DNA of 5,609 nucleotides, taken from contig CALPVI020000139.1 of the NCBI GenBank assembly GCA_943326975.2, forward strand, positions 1 through 5,609. Direction: 5' to 3'. A model generated the notes under the pieces. It was not told the DNA's origin, searched no databases, and worked only from the letters and a program-made list of their open reading frames with translations. Of the stretch, positions 1-4,324 are shown piece by piece. Position 1 is the stretch's first letter; every line of letters begins with the position of its first letter. This DNA is from Actinomyces viscosus. GTDB lineage: Bacteria; Bacteroidota; Bacteroidia; Flavobacteriales_D; Crocinitomicaceae. Both the position numbers and the translations under genes were made by a program.

Positions 1-664
1 TATACCATTTAATCGTACTTCAAAATTTCAATTATTTCTTGGAATTCTACAATACAATTTAGGTAGAATTTTAATTTACAGTATTTTAGGAACGATAGTA
101 GGTTTTATTGGATTAGGAGTGAAATTCGTTGGGATCCTTCAAACGTTAAGTGTTCTAGCTGGATTTGGAATCATCTTATACGCATGGAGAAAAGTAGTAT
201 TTACAGGTTCTTTTTTTGGTCGTTTTAGAGTGAATTTCATTCAAAAATTTACTTCAAAAAATATGGGGGAAATTTTAAAAAAAAATAGCTCATTAAAATT
301 TTTCTTTTTAGGTAATTTAAATGGTTTACTTCCCTGTGGTATGGTTTATACAGCATTGATAACTTCAATTATAGCAGGCGGACCAATACAATCAGGATTA
401 ACAATGCTCTTCTTTGGTTTAGGCACTATACCTGGTATGATTTTAATAACCTATTATGCAAATAAATTATCAGGCCAATACAGAGGAAAAATTAATAAAG
501 CACTGCCCTATTTAGTTTCATTAATAGGTCTAATTATTCTTTTAAGAGGATTGAATCTTGGAATACCTTATCTCAGTCCAGAAGTAAAATTCAGTGATAA
601 AACTAAGACGATCGAATCTGTATCTTGTCACAAAGGATTTAATCCTTCAAAAACTGAAAAATAA
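1..664 (+). CDS. Sulfite exporter TauE/SafE family (DsbD_2-like) membrane protein, N-terminus cut off by window edge
   Basis: This is a polytopic inner-membrane protein of the TauE/SafE / cytochrome c biogenesis transmembrane (DsbD_2) type. The frame is open from base 2, giving 220 visible residues. The GTG at 119 lies inside this frame in a hydrophobic segment, so it is not the start. Hydrophobic segments lie near residues 22-45, 46-62, 99-122, 130-150 and 165-183. The segment at 99-122 carries the family's GLLPCG motif with Cys112. Roughly 15-25 N-terminal residues are probably missing, usually including a second Cys-containing half of the inverted repeat. The short soluble tail carries a Cys-His pair (209-210). 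In Bacteroidota such proteins commonly follow the cbb3 oxidase genes (ccoNOPGH) and are thought to help copper supply or oxidase assembly. That the ccoGH genes lie to the left is an inference. The family call is firm; the transported substrate is not known. Confidence 0.85.
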   Translation, partial: IPFNRTSKFQLFLGILQYNLGRILIYSILGTIVGFIGLGVKFVGILQTLSVLAGFGIILYAWRKVVFTGSFFGRFRVNFIQKFTSKNMGEILKKNSSLKFFFLGNLNGLLPCGMVYTALITSIIAGGPIQSGLTMLFFGLGTIPGMILITYYANKLSGQYRGKINKALPYLVSLIGLIILLRGLNLGIPYLSPEVKFSDKTKTIESVSCHKGFNPSKTEK

Positions 665-670
665 AATTCA

Positions 671-702
671 AATAACATATAGACTTAACACTTTATGTTA
701 TT
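671..702 (+). repeat. AT-rich inverted repeat behind the SafE-type gene, possible weak terminator
   Basis: AATAACATA (671-679) and TATGTTATT (694-702) are perfect reverse complements separated by 14 nt, starting 6 nt after the stop codon. The hairpin would have only one G-C pair and is followed by A residues rather than a T-tract, so it is a poor rho-independent terminator. It may protect the 3' end or be chance in AT-rich DNA. Confidence 0.3.
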
Positions 703-816
703 AAAAATAAGCCAAACAATCATAAACTATCCTAACAAATATCATATTTTACAGCTGAAAAAATCCTGAAGTTTGTCGTAAGAAATTTGAGATTAATAAT
801 TTAATAAGAAGAAAAG

Positions 817-1200
817 ATGATCAAAGAAGAAGCTTTATACGATGTACATCAAAACCATGTTGAATGGCAAAATAAATTGAAATTTTATAACGACGAAATT
901 AAAATTTTTAACAAAAGATTAGAGGAAATTGTTTCCAAAAACACTAGTAAAGATGTTCTTTCAGAGGTTGAAAAATATCAAAATCAATTTATTGTTCAAA
1001 ATAATAACATTGATGAAATTGCTCACATCATTACCCTTGACGAAGAAGAATTACAAAATGAAGTAAAATCTAATCCTATAGCAGTAGATCACAGAAAAGT
1101 GGGAGACCATTCTAAACAAAAAGATTTAGTTGAAACATTTGAAAAAAACTTCAACGAAATCAGATCAGAATTTAATACATTTTCTGCTAAATGGATGTAA
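817..1200 (+). CDS. Conserved-looking small helical protein of unknown function (127 aa)
   Basis: I do not recognise a named family. The protein is cytoplasmic by appearance: no signal peptide, no membrane segment, rich in Glu, Lys, Asn and Gln. It reads as three long amphipathic helices, about 5-40, 45-82 and 97-127, the likely fold being a helical bundle or coiled coil. Distinctive spots are an HxxHxxW motif (His11, His14, Trp17), the run NPIAVDHRKVGDH (86-98, His92 and His98) and an aromatic C-terminal helix ending in Lys-Trp-Met. The pattern resembles hypothetical proteins I associate with Flavobacteriia, though I cannot name one. The ATG at 817 follows an A-rich leader (AATAAGAAGAAAAG), which is usual for this phylum in place of a strong Shine-Dalgarno. 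It is 152 nt from the preceding gene and is closed by the terminator at 1235-1270, so it is probably monocistronic. Clustered His and acidic residues would allow metal binding, but this is not shown. Confidence 0.8.
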   Translation: MIKEEALYDVHQNHVEWQNKLKFYNDEIKIFNKRLEEIVSKNTSKDVLSEVEKYQNQFIVQNNNIDEIAHIITLDEEELQNEVKSNPIAVDHRKVGDHSKQKDLVETFEKNFNEIRSEFNTFSAKWM

Positions 1201-1234
1201 AACATCACTAATTCACTGAAAAAGAATGAAAAAG

Positions 1235-1270
1235 AAAGGGATTTGATTAAAATTATCAATTCCCTTTTTT
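1235..1270 (+). terminator. Rho-independent terminator of the 127-aa gene
   Basis: AAAGGGATTTGAT (1235-1247) pairs with ATCAATTCCCTTT (1255-1267) with a single T-T mismatch, around a 7-nt loop. The 3' arm runs into a T6 tract (1265-1270). It sits 34 nt after the stop codon at 1200, the expected place for the end of this transcript. Confidence 0.8.
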
Positions 1271-1321
1271 AATGACTTCTAAATTTTTACATTTATTTTC
1301 TCAAAAATAAATAATACATTT

Positions 1322-1353
1322 CTTGTTTTTATAATTATAATTTTATATATTTA
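1322..1353 (+). promoter_or_regulatory. Candidate Bacteroidota-type promoter for the sigma factor gene
   Basis: CTTG (1322-1325) and TATATTTA (1346-1353) are spaced by 20 nt. They match the Bacteroidota consensus TTTG-N19-21-TAnnTTTG with one mismatch in each box. A transcript would start near 1360 and leave a leader of about 57 nt before the ATG at 1417. The surrounding DNA is extremely AT-rich, so chance matches are likely and confidence is low. Confidence 0.3.
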
Positions 1354-1416
1354 ACAAAACTGTAAATATTAAACAACTCTCCATTGTTTAATAGAAAACT
1401 TATAAAAACTAGAATT

Positions 1417-1908
1417 ATGAATCAGAAAACTCTCCTTATTTCTGAGCATGTGCCGTATTTTAAATATGTGGCTCAGAGATCATTGCCGAAAAGATTTCAG
1501 CATTTAGCTGAAGATTTAGCACAAGATGCTATCATAAAAGCTATTCAAAACATTCATAAACACGATGATTCTAAAGGAAACCTTAAATCTTGGTTATATA
1601 CTTTAACTCAACGTGTTTGTTTTGATGCTCTTCGAAAATTAGAAAAAATTGATGAAGTCCCTTTGCAAATCAGTTATTTCAAAGTAGATGAAGATGTAAT
1701 CACTTTTGATGATTTTGATAAAAAGAAAATACAAATGTTATTAGAAAAATTATCTGAACGTGATAGAATGATTTTACTAATGAAATTTATGTATGACTAT
1801 AGTGGTAAAGAAATTAGCGAAGCAATTGGTATACCAGAACGTCAAGTAGCTATATATTACAAAAGAGCCAAAGAACGTTTAAAAAGTTTATACTTAAAAG
1901 CTGCTTAA
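1417..1908 (+). CDS. RNA polymerase sigma-70 family factor, ECF type, stand-alone
   Basis: This is a 163-residue alternative sigma factor that would direct RNA polymerase to its own promoter set. Region 2 covers about residues 5-75: AEDLAQDAIIKAIQNI (31-46) is the core-binding region 2.1/2.2 type, and GNLKSWLYTLTQRVCFDALRK (54-74) is the -10 recognition part. Region 4 covers about 106-160, with LSERDRMILLMKF (112-124) and the helix-turn-helix at 129-155 (SGKEISEAIGIPERQV and the following helix). There is no region 1.1 or 3, and the size is normal for an ECF sigma. I prefer the ATG at 1417 to the in-frame TTG at 1384, since the extra 11 residues lie before the usual ECF start and the TTG has no ribosome-binding signal. 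No anti-sigma gene (FecR-like, zinc-binding ASD or membrane protein) follows; a terminator and a convergent gene do. How it is held inactive therefore cannot be seen here, and its regulon is unknown. Confidence 0.92.
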   Translation: MNQKTLLISEHVPYFKYVAQRSLPKRFQHLAEDLAQDAIIKAIQNIHKHDDSKGNLKSWLYTLTQRVCFDALRKLEKIDEVPLQISYFKVDEDVITFDDFDKKKIQMLLEKLSERDRMILLMKFMYDYSGKEISEAIGIPERQVAIYYKRAKERLKSLYLKAA

Positions 1909-1914
1909 AGTTTC

Positions 1915-1943
1915 AAGGGTATCCCAAAAGGATGCCCTTTTTT
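1915..1943 (+). terminator. Rho-independent terminator of the sigma factor gene
   Basis: AAGGGTATCC (1915-1924) pairs with GGATGCCCTT (1930-1939), all 10 positions pairing if one G-U wobble is allowed, around a CAAAA loop. A T6 tract (1938-1943) follows. It begins 6 nt after the TAA stop. On the opposite strand the wobble becomes an A-C mismatch and no T-tract follows, so it works best for the + strand. Confidence 0.85.
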
Positions 1944-1993
1944 CATATGCGCTATCTCTTTTAAATGGTAAAATTTCATGTAATCTTAATCTT

Positions 1994-2013
1994 TTAAAAA
2001 ACAGCTTTTTTAA
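1994..2013 (-). terminator. Weak AT-only hairpin at the end of the amidase gene, possible terminator
   Basis: TTAAAAAA (1994-2001) and TTTTTTAA (2006-2013) form an 8-bp stem with a 4-nt loop (GCTG on the - strand) that overlaps the stop codon of the - strand gene. The - strand 3' arm is rich in T, but there are no G-C pairs in the stem. It is the only candidate for ending this transcript before it runs into the convergent sigma factor gene. Confidence 0.25.
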
Positions 2014-2639
2014 TTATTCAATCTCCTATAACCTAAGACTTTTTCTTTAGAATAAGTGCGGATACATACCATATCATTTTGATTTCCACCCAAGCAAACT
2101 AAATCTCCATTTTCACTTCTTTCTCCTAGATAGATTGCAACATGTCCAGACCAATAGGTTGGACTATCTCTCCAAAAAATTACTAAATCACCCGGTAAAG
2201 GATTTGTAATAGTTTCACCAAAATTCAACCAATTTTTAGCTACACTACTTTTAGGATATTCAAAACCAGCATTTTTCGCACAATATGAAATAAATACAGA
2301 ACACCATGATTCATCTTCAGAATTTACTTTTTTCACCCCTACTGCTTTAAAAAAAGTAATGATTTGTTCTTCATTTCTATCTCCAGCTATTTCTTTTAAA
2401 TAATAAAATTTTCTAGCTTCTTTTACCAAAGGAAGTTCAATTATTTGTGCCGAATCTATGTTGAATTTTTCTAAATCAACCAAAAAGTGATCAACGCATT
2501 TTTTTAATGAATCATCCTTATTTAATCCAATTATAAAATGAGTAGTATACTTACTTCTCACCTTAGTATGAGCAAATAAACTTGTACCAATACTTCCAAT
2601 AAAAATTATAACTAATATTAATATATTCTTCATCTTCAT
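2010..2639 (-). CDS. Secreted TIGR02594-type cysteine amidase/peptidase (NlpC/P60- or CHAP-like)
   Basis: This is a probable cell-wall hydrolase acting outside the cytoplasm. Residues 1-23 form a signal peptide (MKMK, hydrophobic stretch 5-22, cleavage likely after LFA). Residues 24-69 are a lead segment with no known motif. Residues 70-207 match the TIGR02594 pattern: the KEIAGDRNEEQI segment (82-93), catalytic Cys113 in ESWCSVF, PLPGDLVIF (148-155), His166 in SGHVAIY, and the polar third residue Asn186 in GGNQNDMV. The domain closes with VLGYRR (201-206). The catalytic residues all look intact, so the enzyme is likely active on peptide or amide bonds in peptidoglycan; the exact bond cannot be told. 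Many relatives sit in prophages as endolysins, but this one has a signal peptide and no phage neighbours, which suggests a host housekeeping or lytic role. M1 and M3 are both possible starts; either keeps the signal peptide. Confidence 0.88.
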   Translation of the reverse strand: MKMKNILILVIIFIGSIGTSLFAHTKVRSKYTTHFIIGLNKDDSLKKCVDHFLVDLEKFNIDSAQIIELPLVKEARKFYYLKEIAGDRNEEQIITFFKAVGVKKVNSEDESWCSVFISYCAKNAGFEYPKSSVAKNWLNFGETITNPLPGDLVIFWRDSPTYWSGHVAIYLGERSENGDLVCLGGNQNDMVCIRTYSKEKVLGYRRLNN

Positions 2640-2661
2640 TTATACACTTCAACCTATTAAG

Positions 2662-2694
2662 TAAACGTAAATACAATTTTTTAATTACATAAAA
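2662..2694 (-). promoter_or_regulatory. Weak candidate promoter for the amidase gene
   Basis: On the - strand TACGTTTA (2669-2662) matches TAnnTTTG except for the last base and lies 23 nt before the ATG. A TTTT sits 21 nt further upstream, in place of TTTG, but it belongs to the T-tract of the terminator at 2691-2718. Only the -7-like box carries weight. Confidence 0.22.
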
Positions 2695-2718
2695 AAATCC
2701 AACATTTCTGCTGGATTT
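2691..2718 (-). terminator. Rho-independent terminator of the unknown secreted-protein gene, GAAA tetraloop
   Basis: Read on the - strand, AAATCCAGCA (2718-2709) pairs with TGTTGGATTT (2704-2695) through 10 positions including one G-U wobble. The loop is GAAA (2708-2705), a stable GNRA tetraloop, and a T7 tract (2697-2691) follows. It starts 21 nt after the stop codon at 2740. On the + strand the wobble would be an A-C mismatch, so the orientation is clear. It separates this gene from the amidase gene downstream. Confidence 0.85.
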
Positions 2719-2739
2719 ACATTTTTATAAAAATTTCTA

Positions 2740-3453
2740 CTATTTTGATGCACTTACATCATCAAAACCATTGAACTCAGCATGTTTTTCATTAATGCAA
2801 TGGTTTACTACCATATTAAATTGATTAATTTTTTCAATCGGAGTAACAAATTCTTTGATTTCGAAATCACCAATTTTATAAGTATACAAAAACACATTTT
2901 CATTTTCTGTCTTTTTAATAGTAAAAAAAGCAGTTTGATTCTCTGTTTTCGCTTTTATTGTTTTCAATTCTAACTGAATCTCGTTTTCAGATGAAGATAC
3001 AATTTTAGAAATCATATCAGCTTCCGCTTCAACTGGACCATAAAATGCAACGGATTCATTTGAAAGATCTATAAATTTATCATTTCCTTCACATCTGTGA
3101 TACAACATAAATTCATTATTCAATTTTCTCAAAGACACCCATCTTTTTGGAAAACTACTTAATTCAACCGGAGGTAATGGAAAATCTGTCTTTATCTCAT
3201 CTATATAGTATTTAACTACTTCTTGATCTTCTGAAGTCGGTTGAAAACGTGCAATATTTTTATAAAAATAAGAATTCCTTGAAGTATCAATGAACAATTG
3301 AGATTCTGCTAAATCCAAAGCTGTTGGACTATTTCTTTCTAAAACGGTATCAATACTATTTTCTTCTTCAAATGCTTCAAACAATTTTGTTTGTTCCGTC
3401 TGCGCAAGAACAGTTCCTGCCGTCAAACTACAAATTACAACCAATGATTTCAT
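2740..3453 (-). CDS. Secreted or periplasmic protein of unknown function (237 aa)
   Basis: I do not recognise the family. The start is the ATG at 3453; the frame can be extended by two codons only to a TTG at 3459. Residues 1-17 (MKSLVVICSLTAGTVLA) form a short signal peptide with a type I cleavage site before Gln18, not a lipobox. The mature part begins with an acidic Glu/Asp-rich stretch (about 21-60), then PLPPVELSSFPKRWVSL (92-108). A region that looks beta-rich follows (about 104-205), with an aromatic strand FMLYHRCEG (115-123). Only two cysteines remain after cleavage (Cys121 and Cys219), which could form one disulfide. The C-terminal tail is polar. It has its own candidate promoter and terminator, so it is probably expressed alone. 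No catalytic motif is visible. Possible roles include a small periplasmic binding or structural protein, but no function can be supported. Confidence 0.75.
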   Translation of the reverse strand: MKSLVVICSLTAGTVLAQTEQTKLFEAFEEENSIDTVLERNSPTALDLAESQLFIDTSRNSYFYKNIARFQPTSEDQEVVKYYIDEIKTDFPLPPVELSSFPKRWVSLRKLNNEFMLYHRCEGNDKFIDLSNESVAFYGPVEAEADMISKIVSSSENEIQLELKTIKAKTENQTAFFTIKKTENENVFLYTYKIGDFEIKEFVTPIEKINQFNMVVNHCINEKHAEFNGFDDVSASK

Positions 3454-3497
3454 AACCAATGTATTTATATTTCTATAGTCTTACGGCATAATCAACT

Positions 3498-3528
3498 AAA
3501 AGTTAGCAAAATATCAAAAAAACACAAA
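3498..3528 (-). promoter_or_regulatory. Candidate Bacteroidota-type promoter for the unknown secreted-protein gene
   Basis: On the - strand TTTG (3528-3525) is followed after 19 nt by TAACTTTT (3505-3498). This matches the Bacteroidota sigma consensus TTTG-N19-21-TAnnTTTG at every position but the last. A transcript would start near 3491 and have a leader of about 38 nt before the ATG at 3453. It is the best promoter match in the window. Confidence 0.5.
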
Positions 3529-3544
3529 TTCACAAGTTTACGAT

Positions 3545-3559
3545 TGATTAGTTTAATCA
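3545..3559 (-). repeat. Short inverted repeat after the reductase gene
   Basis: TGATTA (3545-3550) and TAATCA (3554-3559) are perfect reverse complements around a 3-nt gap, 6 nt downstream of the reductase stop codon and just upstream of the next promoter. No T-tract follows on the - strand, so it is not a convincing intrinsic terminator. It might be a small operator for the promoter at 3498-3528, or chance. Confidence 0.25.
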
Positions 3560-3564
3560 GTATT

Positions 3565-4311
3565 TCATTGCTTTTTTCTATAATCATTCACTTTTAATAT
3601 TGATCCTGAAACGATGTTTGGATTAGAATAAATTTGAAAAATTTCTTCCCCTACTACATCTGGATGCACCAATTGATTATTCTCTTTGAATGCTATAAAT
3701 TTTTCTACAGATTGGAATGCATCAACTTTTAAACTTCTAATTTGAGTTTGCATATCTGTATCAACTACACCTGGATAAATCGATATTGTTTTCACTCCAT
3801 TTTCTATTTCTTCCTGTTCCAATCCAACTGTTCGTGTGAAATGATCAATTGCAGCCTTACTTGAACAATAAATAGACCATCCAAAAACTGGATTTTGAGC
3901 GGCTCCTGAGGAAATGGTGAGTATTGTTTTCTGAATTTTTAAATTCTTTGCAGAATGAATAAATAACGAACTCAATTGAATAGGTATCACTGTATTGATT
4001 TGAAAAGTTCTTGCGATATCATCTATTGGAATGTTCTCTATTCGATCTACTTCTCCCAAAGTACCAGCATTATTAATTAAAATTAATTCTTCAGGAACAG
4101 ACGAGATTTCCTTTTCTAAAACAAATTTAAATTGTTGAAGAAAATTAACTTGTATCATATCTAATTGAACCTGAATGAACTTTTCATGTATAAATGTTGA
4201 ATGTAAAGTTCTTGCAATAGAAATTACTTTATAACCGCGATCCAGAAAAGCTTTCGCAATTCCAAAACCCAAACCTTTACTTCCACCTGTAAGAATTAAT
4301 ATTTTTTCCAT
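3565..4311 (-). CDS. Short-chain dehydrogenase/reductase, sepiapterin/benzil reductase-like
   Basis: This is a cytoplasmic NAD(P)H-dependent oxidoreductase of the classical SDR family, 248 residues, normal length. The Rossmann nucleotide site is TGGSKGLG (8-15). Arg34 after the second strand favours NADPH over NADH, and Asp51 fits the adenine-ring position. The structural motif NNAG is at 80-83 and the active-site Asn is Asn106. The catalytic Ser135 (TISSG) lies 13 residues before Tyr148, and Lys152 completes YxxxK. PGVVDTDMQ (180-188) is typical of the branch containing sepiapterin reductases and the Bacillus YueD type benzil reductase, so reduction of a carbonyl on a small diketone or pterin-like molecule is plausible; the true substrate is unknown. 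The ATG at 4311 lies 13 nt after the caspase-family gene's stop, with no promoter-like sequence in the gap, so the two are probably cotranscribed. Confidence 0.94.
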   Translation of the reverse strand: MEKILILTGGSKGLGFGIAKAFLDRGYKVISIARTLHSTFIHEKFIQVQLDMIQVNFLQQFKFVLEKEISSVPEELILINNAGTLGEVDRIENIPIDDIARTFQINTVIPIQLSSLFIHSAKNLKIQKTILTISSGAAQNPVFGWSIYCSSKAAIDHFTRTVGLEQEEIENGVKTISIYPGVVDTDMQTQIRSLKVDAFQSVEKFIAFKENNQLVHPDVVGEEIFQIYSNPNIVSGSILKVNDYRKKQ

Positions 4312-4324
4312 CTATTTATAAAAA

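Noticed and set aside
768..789. GAAGTTTG (768-775) and GAAATTTG (782-789) as -7 boxes for the 127-aa gene
   Set aside because: Both lack the first T of TAnnTTTG and neither has a TTTG at the right distance upstream; too weak to list as a promoter.
1272..1310. A 12-codon reading frame (MTSKFLHLFSQK) between the terminator and the sigma factor gene
   Set aside because: It is very short, starts 2 nt after a terminator T-tract, has no ribosome-binding signal, and such frames are expected by chance.
1384..1416. TTG start extending the sigma factor by 11 residues
   Set aside because: The ATG at 1417 gives the normal ECF N-terminus, and the extra residues are not typical of the family.
2782..2973. 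A + strand frame of 63 codons opposite the unknown secreted-protein gene
   Set aside because: It is antisense to a gene with a clear signal peptide, promoter and terminator; its Phe/Ile-rich composition is what the complement of Lys/Glu/Asn-rich codons gives.
2010..3453. The secreted amidase and the neighbouring secreted unknown protein as a toxin-immunity pair
   Set aside because: Each has its own promoter-like region and a strong terminator separates them. The gene order, both bearing signal peptides, and the lack of secretion-system genes give no positive support.
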